Notes: generated by a model from the letters alone, not told the origin. DNA of 64,000 bases from Chloracidobacterium validum (GCF_018304825.1 NZ_CP072648.1:1347501-1411500), one strand, 5' to 3'; shown: positions 36,840-46,391, counted from the stretch's first letter. Made by a program: numbers and translations.

Positions 36840-38201
36840 ATGACGGCAGATACGCCCAACCACCGGGTGGCAAGTCACTACACCGCCCACATCAAACTCG
36901 CCCTGCCCGTCATGTTTTCGCAGATGGGGCACCTGGTGGTGCAGATGACCGACAGCATCATGCTGGGACACTACGACACGACCGCGCTGGCGGCCTCGTC
37001 GTTTGGGCAGAGCGTCTTTGTCGTCGGGCTGGTCTTTTCAATCGGCTTTACGCTGGCGTTGACGCCGCTCGTGGGGGCCGCCCGCGGGGCAAACGACATT
37101 GCGGCCGCGGCCCGGTGGCTCAAAAACGGCGCGGCTATCAACTTGGCGGTTGGGCTGCTCGTGACCCTGCTTCTATTGGGAGCCTATCCATGGCTCGACC
37201 ACATGGGCCAAACGCCACAGGTGACGGCGGACGCCAAGCCCTATTACCTGCTCCTGGTGGCGTCGCTCCTCCCGATTGTCGCCTTCCAAATCTTTCGGCA
37301 GTTCACCGAAGGACTGGGCAACACGCGGATTGCGGTCGCTATTACGGGACTGGAAGTACTACTCAATGTTGGGCTGAACTACGCGCTGATTTTTGGAAAC
37401 TGGGGCTTTCCCCGTCTGGGCATCGTCGGGGCCGGACTGGCGACGCTGGCCGTACGTGTGGCCATGCCACTGGCGTTTGCGCTCTTCTTCGTCAAATTGA
37501 GCCTGTTTGCGCCTTACCGGGCCGCTTTACGGCAGGCCCGGTGGCAGATGGCTGCTGCACGGCAGTACCTGAACCTCGGCGTGCCGCTTGGCGGGCAGTT
37601 CGTCCTCGAAGTCGGCGCCTTCGCGGCCGGGGCGCTGATGATGGGATGGCTAGGCGAAGCCGCCCAAGCAGCGCACCAAATTGCCATAGGGATTGCATCA
37701 TTCACCTTCATGGGAGCATCGGGCATTGCCGCCGCCACGACAATCCGGGTGAGCCACTACCTCGGCGCGGGTGAGCAGCGGGTCATGCGCGCGGCCGGCT
37801 TTGCCGGTGCCCATGTCGTGTTGGCCTACATGGGCATGACGGCTGTGATCATCCTGGCGCTCCGCAACCGGCTACCAGCGATATACACCCAGGACTCGGC
37901 CGTTATTAGCCTCTCGGCCAAGCTGCTGACCTTTGCGGCGGCCTTTCAGGTGGTTGACGGACTCCAGGTGGTGATGCTGGCTGCGTTGCGTGCCCTGACC
38001 GACGCCATCGTGCCTACTCTGTTGGCCTGTGTGGCTTACTTGCTCGTCACCATACCGGTCAGCTATGGGCTGGCCTTCCACCTTGGCTGGCGCGAAGCCG
38101 GTATCTGGATGGGGTATGTTATCGGACTCGCGCTGGCAGCCGGAATGTTTTTCGTTCGCTTCCACCTCCTGAGCCGCGTGCCGGGGCAGCCGCCAGCCTA
38201 G
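36840..38201 (+). CDS. MATE-family multidrug/cation antiporter (NorM-like)
   Basis: A 453-residue inner-membrane protein with about twelve hydrophobic segments in two similar halves, the length and pattern of NorM-type Na+ or H+ driven exporters. HIKLALPVMFSQMGHLVVQMTDSIMLG at the N-terminus and the second-half YLNLGVPLGGQFVLEVGAF are typical repeats; GASGIAAATTIRVSHYLGAG is the family motif. ATG at 36840 follows a TAGG ribosome-binding sequence at about nine bases; the frame is open 40 codons further upstream without better signals. It is on the same strand 166 bases after the PuhE fusion. Substrate unknown. Confidence 0.9.
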   Translation: MTADTPNHRVASHYTAHIKLALPVMFSQMGHLVVQMTDSIMLGHYDTTALAASSFGQSVFVVGLVFSIGFTLALTPLVGAARGANDIAAAARWLKNGAAINLAVGLLVTLLLLGAYPWLDHMGQTPQVTADAKPYYLLLVASLLPIVAFQIFRQFTEGLGNTRIAVAITGLEVLLNVGLNYALIFGNWGFPRLGIVGAGLATLAVRVAMPLAFALFFVKLSLFAPYRAALRQARWQMAAARQYLNLGVPLGGQFVLEVGAFAAGALMMGWLGEAAQAAHQIAIGIASFTFMGASGIAAATTIRVSHYLGAGEQRVMRAAGFAGAHVVLAYMGMTAVIILALRNRLPAIYTQDSAVISLSAKLLTFAAAFQVVDGLQVVMLAALRALTDAIVPTLLACVAYLLVTIPVSYGLAFHLGWREAGIWMGYVIGLALAAGMFFVRFHLLSRVPGQPPA

Positions 38202-38263
38202 AGACGCCAGCTTCCTGTTGCGTAGAACATCACGGCTCGCAAGCTAGCCTGGGCCAGCCAGCC

Positions 38264-39487
38264 TCAGTTGGATTGACCGAAGCGCCGCTCGACGTAGCGG
38301 TTCAAAATTTCAATAAAGGCCGGGACAATCTGCTCGCCTTCGAGCGTCGTGGTCTTGACGCCATCCACAAACACGGGCGCTTTCGGGTCCTCACCCGTTC
38401 CCGGCAGTGAAATTCCAAGGTCGGCGTGCTTGGATTCACCCGGGCCGTTGACGATACAGCCCATGACGGCCACCTTGAGGGCTTCGACGCCTGGGTAGCG
38501 CGTTTTCCAGATGGGCATCTGTTCGCGCAGATAGGTTTGAATGTCCTGGGCCATTTCCTGAAAGAGCGTACTGGTCGTCCGCCCGCACCCCGGACAAGCC
38601 GTCACCAGTGGTGTAAAGCTGCGAATCCCCATGGTTTGCAGAATCGTCTGGGCAACCCGCACTTCTTCCGTTCGGTCGCCGCCTGGGGTGGGCGTCAGCG
38701 ACACGCGAATCGTATCGCCGATGCCATCCTGGAGCAGCAAGCCAATACCAATGGCACTGGCGACGATGCCCTTCGCGCCCATCCCGGCCTCGGTCAGCCC
38801 GACATGCAAGGGGTAGTCGCACCGCGCGGCAATCGCCCGATAGACTTCGACGAGGTCTTGCACCTCTGAAATTTTCGTGCTGATGATGATGCGGTCATGC
38901 GGTAGGCCAATGGATTCCGCCAGCTCGGCCGATTCAAGCGCGCTGGCGCACATGGCTTCGAGCATGACCTCGCGGGCGGAAAGCGGAGCCTCGCGTCGGG
39001 CGTTTTCATCCATCATCCGGGCAAGCATGGACTGGTCCAGCGAACCCCAGTTCACCCCGATCCGAACTGGTTTTTCATACTGGATAGCCAGCTCGATGAT
39101 GGCTTTGAAGTTCTCGTCATGCTTTTTGCCAAAGCCGACATTCCCAGGATTGATGCGGTACTTGGCCAGTAGCCGGGCCGTTTCTGGAAAATCACGCAAC
39201 AGCGTGTGTCCGTTGTAGTGAAAGTCACCCACCAACGGTACCTCTACGCCACGCCGGCGCAAGCCCCGGACAATTTCCGGGACAGCCGCGGCCGCATCCC
39301 GGTCATTGACCGTGATGCGGACGATTTCTGAGCCGGCCGCATGGAGCGCCGCGACTTGCTCGACGGTGGCGGCAACATCGGCCGTGTCGGTGTTGGTCAT
39401 GGACTGCACCACGACCGGTGCGCCACCGCCAATGATGACGCCACCGACATTGACCGGAACCGAAGTGCGACGGAGAGCGATAGCCAT
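38264..39487 (-). CDS. ispG: 4-hydroxy-3-methylbut-2-enyl diphosphate synthase
   Basis: IspG (GcpE) carries out the penultimate step of the MEP isoprenoid pathway, making HMBPP from MEcPP with an Fe4S4 cluster; isoprenoids feed carotenoids, chlorophyll tails and quinones. The 407-residue protein shows [25 protein letters not shown], the cluster cysteines CPGCGRT and [15 protein letters not shown], and [12 protein letters not shown]. It is the short bacterial form, without the plant/Chlamydia insert. It is convergent with the MATE gene and follows the TPR gene on the minus strand by 58 bases. Confidence 0.96.
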   Translation of the reverse strand: MAIALRRTSVPVNVGGVIIGGGAPVVVQSMTNTDTADVAATVEQVAALHAAGSEIVRITVNDRDAAAAVPEIVRGLRRRGVEVPLVGDFHYNGHTLLRDFPETARLLAKYRINPGNVGFGKKHDENFKAIIELAIQYEKPVRIGVNWGSLDQSMLARMMDENARREAPLSAREVMLEAMCASALESAELAESIGLPHDRIIISTKISEVQDLVEVYRAIAARCDYPLHVGLTEAGMGAKGIVASAIGIGLLLQDGIGDTIRVSLTPTPGGDRTEEVRVAQTILQTMGIRSFTPLVTACPGCGRTTSTLFQEMAQDIQTYLREQMPIWKTRYPGVEALKVAVMGCIVNGPGESKHADLGISLPGTGEDPKAPVFVDGVKTTTLEGEQIVPAFIEILNRYVERRFGQSN

Positions 39488-39545
39488 AAACCCAATCTTT
39501 CGCTTGAGTCAGCACGACTTGCCAACGAGACGAGCCGTGCCGGTG

Positions 39546-40826
39546 TTAGTTTCTCTTCCGCGCCGGTTTGGGACGCACGATTTCCTTGGCGGTTGTCCGA
39601 ATATACTCGGCGCTGGCCTGCGCGGATTGCTTCATGTTCTGGTCGGTCGCCTTGGCCGCCACCATTTCAAACAAAGCAATCGCCTCACCGGCCTTGTTTG
39701 GATCGAGCAGCTCCGGGTCAGACGACAGCAGAGACATTGCCAGCCCGTTCATGGCTGAAAGATTGTTACCATCTTCCTGAAGCACGGCGCGGTAGAACTC
39801 ATCAGCCTGCTTGAACTTGCCCGCAAACCGATAGGCATCTCCCGCTTTGACCTTGAATTCAAGGCGCTTCTTGGGGTCGGTCTGGGCATCGGCAAGTTCA
39901 CTGTAAAACTTCCCGGCCTTTTCACCCGCTTCAGCATCAGCATACAACTCCGCCAGGAAACGGTAAGCCTCGGCGGCCTTGCTCCGGTACACCGGATCGC
40001 GCCGTTCGGCAGGCTGGGCATCATTGAGCGCGACGGCGCGCGCAGCCGCATCACCGGATTCCTGAAAAGCTTTTTTCGCCTCATCACGCTGCTTGGCATT
40101 GTAGCGTTTGACGGCGATTTCAAGCGTCGCCGAGGCTAAGTTGCCCAAAAAACCAGGCTGGTTGTCATCGAGTTCGAGTGCTTTCCGGTACTCGCTGGCG
40201 GCCGTTTCAAAGTCTTTTCGGTTAAAGGCCGCATTGCCGGCTTCCATGAGCCGCCGGAGTTCTTCGTTGATGTTGCGCGCCCGCTCATTTTCTTTCTCGA
40301 TGCGTTCCCGTTCAGCCTTGAGCTTGGCCGCGGCTTCCTTTTCTTCAGCCGTCGGCTCTGGCGGGTCGGCCGGCGCGGCTGGGGCAGCCGGGGCTTCCGG
40401 GGTGCCCCCACCTTGGGCTTCGGCTAAAAGCTGCGCCACCGGCGGAAGACTCCCATCCCCCGGCGTGATCGTGATATCGATCTGTAACGGCTCGGTACTG
40501 GTGATGCGGACGGGAGGCTTGACTTGGTACTTATAGCCTGGCCCATGCGCCACGACGACGTAAGTGCCAAAGGCCTGGACCGTGTAGAAATATCCGCCCT
40601 TTTTATCGGTCTTGGTCTTGAGCTGGCCCTTGATGTCCTGACGTAGAATGAGAATCTCCACGCCGGGCCGCGGCTCTGGCTTGGCGTTCGCGTTTTCCTG
40701 GTAAAAGACCGTTCCACGAATCGCTCCATTTTGCGCCAGAGCCGGCGACCCGTTCAGCCCAAGGCAGAGCGCCACCCCAACCAACTGCGCGCTACGGTAA
40801 AAAAACTGCTTCGCATGATGCCGCAT
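39546..40826 (-). CDS. Exported TPR protein with carboxypeptidase-regulatory domain
   Basis: A 426-residue exported protein. The signal peptide (about 1-31, ending PALAQ) is followed by a carboxypeptidase-regulatory-like beta domain (about 33-125; AIRGTVFYQ, DKKGGYFYTV), a Pro/Ala linker, a charged coiled coil (about 160-200) and TPR repeats (about 205-400). The ATG at 40826 has GGAG nine bases upstream; the frame is open 36 codons further up, into the UbiB-like gene. It lies 41 bases after that kinase gene and is probably co-transcribed. Probably a periplasmic scaffold; no catalytic motif. Confidence 0.82.
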   Translation of the reverse strand: MRHHAKQFFYRSAQLVGVALCLGLNGSPALAQNGAIRGTVFYQENANAKPEPRPGVEILILRQDIKGQLKTKTDKKGGYFYTVQAFGTYVVVAHGPGYKYQVKPPVRITSTEPLQIDITITPGDGSLPPVAQLLAEAQGGGTPEAPAAPAAPADPPEPTAEEKEAAAKLKAERERIEKENERARNINEELRRLMEAGNAAFNRKDFETAASEYRKALELDDNQPGFLGNLASATLEIAVKRYNAKQRDEAKKAFQESGDAAARAVALNDAQPAERRDPVYRSKAAEAYRFLAELYADAEAGEKAGKFYSELADAQTDPKKRLEFKVKAGDAYRFAGKFKQADEFYRAVLQEDGNNLSAMNGLAMSLLSSDPELLDPNKAGEAIALFEMVAAKATDQNMKQSAQASAEYIRTTAKEIVRPKPARKRN

Positions 40827-40867
40827 AAGAAAAATCTCCCCACCGCCCCAGCCAGTGACCGATGCGC

Positions 40868-42355
40868 CTATGCTGGACGGGTAAAGAGTGACCGAACCCA
40901 CCGCCCAACCCATTGGGCGACAAGTTCGGGCCACCTGATTGTTTCATTTGCCATCATCATTTTACGAATGCCCCGCTGGACCGCGGGCGAGGCGTCCGCC
41001 ATGATGTTCCACCCAGGTTTGAAACAGGTTCCCAAGCCTTCGAGCATGGAAACCACACGAAAGACATACACCATTTCCTTTGGCATGCGCAGCGGGACGT
41101 AGCCAAAGGCGTCGCGCATGTAGCGCCCGACGCCCTCGATGCGCTCCGCCGTCGGCATGTCGCGCAAGTAGAGTTCGCGAAACTTCTCGCCGACGCGCAG
41201 CGCCGTGGCGCGGTCAGCCGCCGGGTCCACCACGCCCATGCGGTACAGTTCATCCACGATGGCAGACACGTCGCCACGTAACCCATCGAGCGTCATCTTG
41301 AGCAGGCTCTCCCGAATGCGTGCTGAAAGCGTTCGTACGATGCCGAAGTCATACAAAATGATGCGTCCGCGCTCGTCCACGGCGACATTCCCTGGATGCG
41401 GGTCGGCGTGGTACACGCCGTGAACCAGGATCATTTCCAGATAGACCTCAACCAAACGCTCAACAATTTCGAGCGGCCTGAAGCCGGCGGCTCGGAGCGC
41501 GTCGCCGTCGCTGATCTTGATGCCCGGACGATACTCCAACACCAGCACGTTTGGCCGGCATAGCTCGCCAATCACTTTCGGAACCACCACGAGCGGATTA
41601 TCGGCCAACAACGCCCCAAGCCGCTCGGCATTGGCGCGCTCAAAAACAAAGTCCATCTCTTCGCGCAATCCGGCATTGACCTCGGTCACGATTTGGGAAA
41701 ACAGCCGGGTCAACACATGGACATCCGAATTTTCTCGCCGAAAGCGAACCAACTGTTCGTCCAGAAAGCGCAGCAGCGTGGTGACGATCCGAAAGTCCGT
41801 CGCCAGTTGGTGCTCGATGCCGGGACGAATGAGCTTGACCACGACGGGTTGGCCGTCGTAGGTCGCCCGGTGAACCTGCCCGATACTGGCCGTTGCAATT
41901 GGCGCCGGCTCAAACGCTTCAAAAACATCTTCCAGCGGGCAGCCGTAGGCCGCTTCGAGGGCAGCTCGCACAGCCTGAAACGTCAGTGGCGTCAGGTTGT
42001 CCTGGAGGGCGCGCAGTTCGTTCAAGTAAGGCTCTGGCAACAGGTCACCCCGGGTGCTCACAACCTGCCCAACCTTGATGAAGCCAACGCCAAGGCGTTC
42101 GATTTCAGAACGAATCCGCCGCGCCCGCTGCGCATGCATGGCTTCGGTCACTTCACGCGACCCGCCAAAAAAGAAAAACCGTTGCTCATCCCGCCAATAT
42201 CCGAGAAGCAACGGGGTGGCGGCTCCAACGACCTCGGCCGCGCGGCGTGCCACTTGATAGCGACCGGCCACCGAATGACGCGCCACCGTGGAAGTGGCAC
42301 GGTCAAGCAGCGGCGCGTTCAGTGAAGTGTTGGCAGTCGAGCTTGGAGGCGTCAC
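40868..42355 (-). CDS. ABC1/UbiB-family atypical kinase
   Basis: A protein of about 495 residues in the UbiB/AarF family, linked to quinone and isoprenoid lipid metabolism. Family motifs: GVGFIKVGQVVSTRGDLLP (the KxGQ signature), ATASIGQVHRA (Ala-rich loop), VVVKLIRPGI (Lys), EEMDF, HADPHPGN and LYDFGIV. There is no evident C-terminal membrane pair. The start is uncertain: the frame is open to 43024 but that part lies under the opposite-strand TonB-like gene; GTG at 42355 is the nearest plausible start to the conserved region, without a clear ribosome-binding site; upstream TTG codons are alternatives. It diverges from the TonB-like gene. Confidence 0.85.
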   Translation of the reverse strand: MTPPSSTANTSLNAPLLDRATSTVARHSVAGRYQVARRAAEVVGAATPLLLGYWRDEQRFFFFGGSREVTEAMHAQRARRIRSEIERLGVGFIKVGQVVSTRGDLLPEPYLNELRALQDNLTPLTFQAVRAALEAAYGCPLEDVFEAFEPAPIATASIGQVHRATYDGQPVVVKLIRPGIEHQLATDFRIVTTLLRFLDEQLVRFRRENSDVHVLTRLFSQIVTEVNAGLREEMDFVFERANAERLGALLADNPLVVVPKVIGELCRPNVLVLEYRPGIKISDGDALRAAGFRPLEIVERLVEVYLEMILVHGVYHADPHPGNVAVDERGRIILYDFGIVRTLSARIRESLLKMTLDGLRGDVSAIVDELYRMGVVDPAADRATALRVGEKFRELYLRDMPTAERIEGVGRYMRDAFGYVPLRMPKEMVYVFRVVSMLEGLGTCFKPGWNIMADASPAVQRGIRKMMMANETIRWPELVAQWVGRWVRSLFTRPA

Positions 42356-42571
42356 GTCGAGCAAAGCAGCTTTAATCCAGTTAAGCGCGCGATAGGTTTG
42401 GGTTCTGCGCGCTACGGGTAGTCCGATAGTACGAAAGCATGCAGAGCGTGACAAGCAAGCCCCGAATATCCGCCACCACAGAAGCAAACCGACTTGCAAC
42501 CGGGGAAACTTTTTTCCACGATGCAACGTCTTGCCATGCTTGAGCCGCGGTTGTGAGACGCCCACGAAACG

Positions 42572-43642
42572 ATGCCTGACCAACACCCACCCACCCCACC
42601 GCCCACGCAAGCAGCCGAAGTCCCGTCCCGGCGAGCGTATATTCTGCGGGGCTTCATCTACGCCACGCCGCACACGCTTGGCTTTGAGGGTTCGCCATCC
42701 TTTTGGGTCCGGCATGGGTTCAAGCTGGGGCTGGGGCTGGCGCTCCTGCTGCATCTTCCATTCTGGGGCTACCAGATGTATCGGACGTTCATCGTTCCCT
42801 TTGAGGTCGATGTCGTCGAGAGCGCTTACGATGTTGATTGGGTGACGCTCACGGATCCGCGCTACAAGCCGTTGCCTAACCCCGAAGGCCTGATAACGCC
42901 AAATGCAACCGTGAATGAAGCGGCCCAAGCTGACGCCCGCCGCCGTGCCGAAGAAGCAGCTCGCCGCCGGCGCGAAGCAGAAGCCCGCCGGCGCGCCGAG
43001 GCCGAGCGTCGCCGCCGGGAACAAGAATCCGAACCAGAAAGGCGCGCGGCCGAAGAAGCACGCCGTGGGCGCGCCACGGAGTCGGCGCCAAACGAACCCG
43101 ACCGCGAGCCGCCACCGAACCGTCCCCTGGGGTTTGGCAAGGTTGATGTTGGGCCGATCAAGGCAGTTGTCACGAAGCTCTACGCGCTGAGTGAATCCGG
43201 CGAACTAGACATTGAACAAGAAACCTTCGTCATTACGCTTGCCTTTCGGGTCGAGCCCAGCGGCCGACTGACTGGCATTCGGATTGTCAAGTCGTCCGGG
43301 ATTGATGCTGTGGATGAAGCGGCACTCAACATTGCGCGTGCCGTCAGCGCGTCGCAGGCACTTGGTCCGCTGCACATTTTGACTTCAACGACCTTGACGC
43401 TCGATGTCGGCCCACAGTTCATGACGCTCCGAATTGGTGGTTTTGCGGCCTCGCCGCTGGAAGCCAGCGCCTTGCAGAATCTCATCAATGGGGGCTTGAC
43501 GCTCGTTCCGCGCAAGCCCGACACGGCGGCATTCTTGAACAACACCAGCATCAAAGCCGATGGCAAGCGCTTGACGGCGACGGTTCAGATGACACGCAGC
43601 CAGTTGAACGCCCTACTGAAGCAGAACTTCAAGAAGGGTTAG
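42572..43642 (+). CDS. TonB-like energy transducer with charged helix
   Basis: A 356-residue protein with one membrane segment (about 48-66, LGLALLLHLPFWGYQM). A strongly charged Arg/Glu/Ala helix (about 116-165) replaces the usual proline-rich spacer, and a C-terminal domain contains TLAFRVEPSGRLTGIRIVKSSGIDAVDEAALNIAR, the TonB/TolA C-terminal pattern. It continues about 110 residues past this module, longer than ordinary TonB. It may couple inner-membrane energy to receptors such as that at 24068, or act in a Tol-like role. No ExbB/ExbD genes are adjacent. The start has only a weak ribosome-binding site. Confidence 0.75.
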   Translation: MPDQHPPTPPPTQAAEVPSRRAYILRGFIYATPHTLGFEGSPSFWVRHGFKLGLGLALLLHLPFWGYQMYRTFIVPFEVDVVESAYDVDWVTLTDPRYKPLPNPEGLITPNATVNEAAQADARRRAEEAARRRREAEARRRAEAERRRREQESEPERRAAEEARRGRATESAPNEPDREPPPNRPLGFGKVDVGPIKAVVTKLYALSESGELDIEQETFVITLAFRVEPSGRLTGIRIVKSSGIDAVDEAALNIARAVSASQALGPLHILTSTTLTLDVGPQFMTLRIGGFAASPLEASALQNLINGGLTLVPRKPDTAAFLNNTSIKADGKRLTATVQMTRSQLNALLKQNFKKG

Positions 43643-43684
43643 CGCGTGCCGTGCCGAAGGCACTCTCTTGGTCGGGACCGTGGC

Positions 43685-43793
43685 CGTCCGAACGCTCCTT
43701 GGTCGTCCGAACGCTCCTTGATGAAGTATCGGCAGCGCTTCGGTTGGATGACGCGCCCACCGCTGGTGTTGGATGACGCGCCCACCGCTGGGG
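43685..43793. repeat. Two adjacent tandem duplications
   Basis: Two independent head-to-tail duplications lie 23 bases apart. A 19-base unit beginning CGTCCGAACGCTCCTTG runs 43685-43703 and repeats at 43704-43721 (first 17 bases identical). A 25-base unit beginning TTGGATGACGCGCCCACCG runs 43744-43768 and repeats at 43769-43793 with one mismatch. They are in the 257-base gap between the TonB-like gene and the 128-residue gene, which holds no other feature. Confidence 0.9.
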
Positions 43794-43899
43794 TATTTTA
43801 CCAACAGATGAAAACTGCTAGCGTTGGCCGACTTCCCCGCCTCACCTATGCGTTCAGCGCGTAGGCAGCCAATTTCCCCGACAAGGTTGACCGACTGCC

Positions 43900-44283
43900 A
43901 TGAGCCAACTCGACGCGCCGACAATGAAGTTTCGCATGAGCGACACGCTCTTTACGGCGATTCGTGCCGCGCTTGACACCGGCGGCGCGCGTCCGTTGCT
44001 GGTGCTGTACTTGCCCTATGGCATTGTCCGTGGAAGGATCTCGCGGACAGTCACCGACACCCTTTCGGCAGCGCGTGATGCGCGCCTGGAAAATGTGAGC
44101 CGGGTACGCATTGAAACGGATGTCATCGAGCTTGATGACTGCGAAATCGAGCACTTTCAGAACCACATGCCGACCGCCCACTTTCGCAAGCTTTATGTCC
44201 GCATGGACGACGTGCAGAGCTTTGCTTTCGACGTGAAACACAACGAAGTTTTTCCATTTGAACCAGAGCCGCTCACCCCATGA
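43900..44283 (+). CDS. Hypothetical partner protein of JAMM protease
   Basis: A 127-residue protein, family not recognised. After a Met/Ser-rich N-terminus it alternates hydrophobic and polar residues as in a small beta-barrel: RPLLVLYLPYGIVRGRI, ARLENVSRVRIETDVIEL, FRKLYVRMDDVQSFAF. The RGRI, then LENV, then VRMDDV order faintly recalls Sm/LSM or PRC-barrel folds, but this is only a visual impression. No signal peptide or membrane helix. Its last codons overlap the JAMM gene start (ATGA), so the two are translated together and likely act in one complex or pathway. Confidence 0.7.
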   Translation: MSQLDAPTMKFRMSDTLFTAIRAALDTGGARPLLVLYLPYGIVRGRISRTVTDTLSAARDARLENVSRVRIETDVIELDDCEIEHFQNHMPTAHFRKLYVRMDDVQSFAFDVKHNEVFPFEPEPLTP

Positions 44284-45047
44284 CCTTTCGCATCAAATCC
44301 GTCCGTGAAGTTGCGCCGGCCCGGCGTTCGTTGCCGCATGTCGTGGAAACCATCGGTCGCCCTTCGACCGATGGGCTGCAAGTCTTTCTTTCGAGACAAG
44401 CCGAAGAAAAAATCCTGCTGGCCGCACCGCCTGAACCGTCCACGGAAGCGCTGCCGGACCTCGTGCGCGCCTTCCTTGGTGAAAATGAGTGCGGGGGGCT
44501 GCTGATTGGCAATGTTTACGTGGCGGACATCAATGGTCACGATGTCGTGTTCACGGCCATCGTGGATGCCATACCAGCCCAGGAGGCCAGTGCCGGTCCG
44601 ACGTTTGTTGAAATGGGGGCGACCGACTTACTTGCCGTGACGACCTACCTGCGCCGACTGCGCGAAGGTCAAGCCAATGTCGTCGAAGCTGACTTGCGGA
44701 TTGTCGGCTGGTATCACACGCATCCAGGCTTTGGGGTGTTTATGTCGGGCACGGACCAGTCCACCCAGCGGCAAGTCTTTGGCATGACGTGGCAGGTAGC
44801 CATCGTTTACGATCCACTCAATGGCGAGTACGGGCTATTCCACGGCAAGGATTCGCAGCACCTCGCCGGGTGGTACATCTTTGACGCGCAAGCAGAAGGG
44901 TTTCCCCTCCCGTCCACCGAAGCAGCGACCAAAACGCGCCCTAGCCATGACCCTTCACTCCGCCAGCGGTTGATGACCGAGCTGGACGCGGTAAAACAAG
45001 GCGTGCGCGCCGCATTGTCCCGCTATCGTGATCCGGGCAACCCGTGA
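44280..45047 (+). CDS. JAMM/MPN+ metalloprotease, Rpn11-like
   Basis: A 255-residue zinc peptidase of the JAB1/MPN/Mov34 type. The full JAMM signature is visible: Glu70 (before CGGLLIG), His146 and His148 in GWYHTHPGFG, Ser156 and Asp159 in FMSGTDQSTQR. The context GWYHTHPGFG-x3-SGTD-x2-TQ is notably close to the eukaryotic deubiquitinase Rpn11/CSN5 active-site segment. In bacteria such domains remove ubiquitin-like or sulfur-carrier tails, or process secreted or gas-vesicle proteins; no E1, E2 or ubiquitin-like gene is nearby. A helical C-terminal tail (about 205-255) follows. It overlaps the preceding 127-residue gene. Confidence 0.88.
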   Translation: MTFRIKSVREVAPARRSLPHVVETIGRPSTDGLQVFLSRQAEEKILLAAPPEPSTEALPDLVRAFLGENECGGLLIGNVYVADINGHDVVFTAIVDAIPAQEASAGPTFVEMGATDLLAVTTYLRRLREGQANVVEADLRIVGWYHTHPGFGVFMSGTDQSTQRQVFGMTWQVAIVYDPLNGEYGLFHGKDSQHLAGWYIFDAQAEGFPLPSTEAATKTRPSHDPSLRQRLMTELDAVKQGVRAALSRYRDPGNP

Positions 45048-45141
45048 TGACCAACGCTTCGTCCTGACTTGTGCCAGAAAACCTGCGCCGCGGCAAAGCC
45101 CAGGCAGCCCTGGAATATGCTATGTAAGTGAGTCTTGAGCC

Positions 45142-46332
45142 ATGTGGATAGACACCGACCGCGCATTTCAAGAGTTCTGTCACCACGCGCTCACCCAGAC
45201 CACGGAACTGACCATTGACCTGGAGTTTCAGGGTGAAGGGCGCTATGCGCCACTGGTGTGCCTGGTTCAACTCGGACTGCGGCAACTGTTTGTCGCGGTT
45301 GATCCCTTCCGCGTCAACCTTACGCCCCTGGCCGCCTTGCTGACGGCTTCACACATTCGGAAAATCTTTCATGCCGGAAGCCAGGACATTGCGCTGCTCC
45401 GACGCGAGACGGGAGCCGTCCCGGTCAACGTTTTTGACACCCAGATCGCAGCCGCTTTTCTCGGCTATGGCGAGGCCACTGGCTACGCGGCGCTGGTTCA
45501 GCGGTTCACCAAAGCCGTCTTGAGCAAGAAGCAGCAGTTTACCGACTGGACGCGCCGTCCGCTTTTGCCGGAACAGGTTGAGTACGCCCTCAACGACGTG
45601 CGTTACCTCTTTCCGGTCTATGATGGCCTATGCCAACAACTGGAACAGCACGGGCGACTGGACTGGGTGCTCGAAGCCTGCGCGGACGCCACGGCGCAAG
45701 CAGTCCGCGGGCGTGAGGCCGGGCAGGAATACCTCAAAATTGGCAAGCTTGCTTCACTGAGTCAGCAGGAGTTGGCGGTGCTGCGCGAATTGTGCCAGTG
45801 GCGGGAGATGACGGCGCGGGCACGCAACCGCCCGGTGGGAACGATCCTGCACGATGATGTGTTGCGGCAAATTGCTTACACGCTACCGAAGTCAGAAGCG
45901 GCCCTGCGGCAGATGCGCGGGACAAACAACCTATCGCGTGAGTCCATCGTTGAGATTCTCGACACCATTCAGCAGGCGTTGGCATTGCCGGAGAGCGAGT
46001 GGCCAGAAGCGGTTGCGGCCCGCGAGTACGATCCGACCCTGGACGGGTTGGCGACCTTGCTGGGAGCCGTGCTGCGGCTGCGGGCCGGGGCGCTCGACCT
46101 GGCCCCCAGCCTCCTGGCAACACGCGACGAACTCCTCCGCTTTGCCGGCTGGGTTCTCCAGGGGAGTCCACCAGACGGAGCCGGTGGCTTTCCCCTGTTG
46201 CAGGGCTGGCGGCGGGCTGTCGCTGGGGAACTGCTACTTGATTTGGTTACGGGTAAGTCACTGCTTCAGATTGCGCCGACCGAACCAGGGGCCGTGCGGA
46301 TTGTCGCGGCTGGCACGCTGCCCTCCCCCTAG
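45142..46332 (+). CDS. rnd: Ribonuclease D
   Basis: A 396-residue 3'-to-5' exoribonuclease with a DEDDy domain (about 1-185): DLEFQGEG (Asp, Glu), FHAGSQDIALL, FDTQIAA and YALNDVRYL (Tyr/Asp). Helical HRDC-like domains follow (about 205-290 and beyond; ELAVLRELCQWREMTARARNRP). It trims tRNA and other RNA 3' ends. The usual ThyE/DTE motif is here DLE, still a valid D-x-E pair. It stands alone, converging on the M1-like peptidase, with 94 bases before it that hold no visible feature. Confidence 0.9.
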   Translation: MWIDTDRAFQEFCHHALTQTTELTIDLEFQGEGRYAPLVCLVQLGLRQLFVAVDPFRVNLTPLAALLTASHIRKIFHAGSQDIALLRRETGAVPVNVFDTQIAAAFLGYGEATGYAALVQRFTKAVLSKKQQFTDWTRRPLLPEQVEYALNDVRYLFPVYDGLCQQLEQHGRLDWVLEACADATAQAVRGREAGQEYLKIGKLASLSQQELAVLRELCQWREMTARARNRPVGTILHDDVLRQIAYTLPKSEAALRQMRGTNNLSRESIVEILDTIQQALALPESEWPEAVAAREYDPTLDGLATLLGAVLRLRAGALDLAPSLLATRDELLRFAGWVLQGSPPDGAGGFPLLQGWRRAVAGELLLDLVTGKSLLQIAPTEPGAVRIVAAGTLPSP

Positions 46333-46391
46333 GGCAGCGCAACCTTCGAACCTCCCCCAGCCCACACGAGTCAACCGACGTCACAGCAAGC

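Noticed and set aside
42356..43024. N-terminal extension of the UbiB-like kinase by 223 codons
   Set aside because: This part runs under the opposite-strand TonB-like gene, contains no UbiB homology and is unlikely coding; the start was placed near the conserved region.
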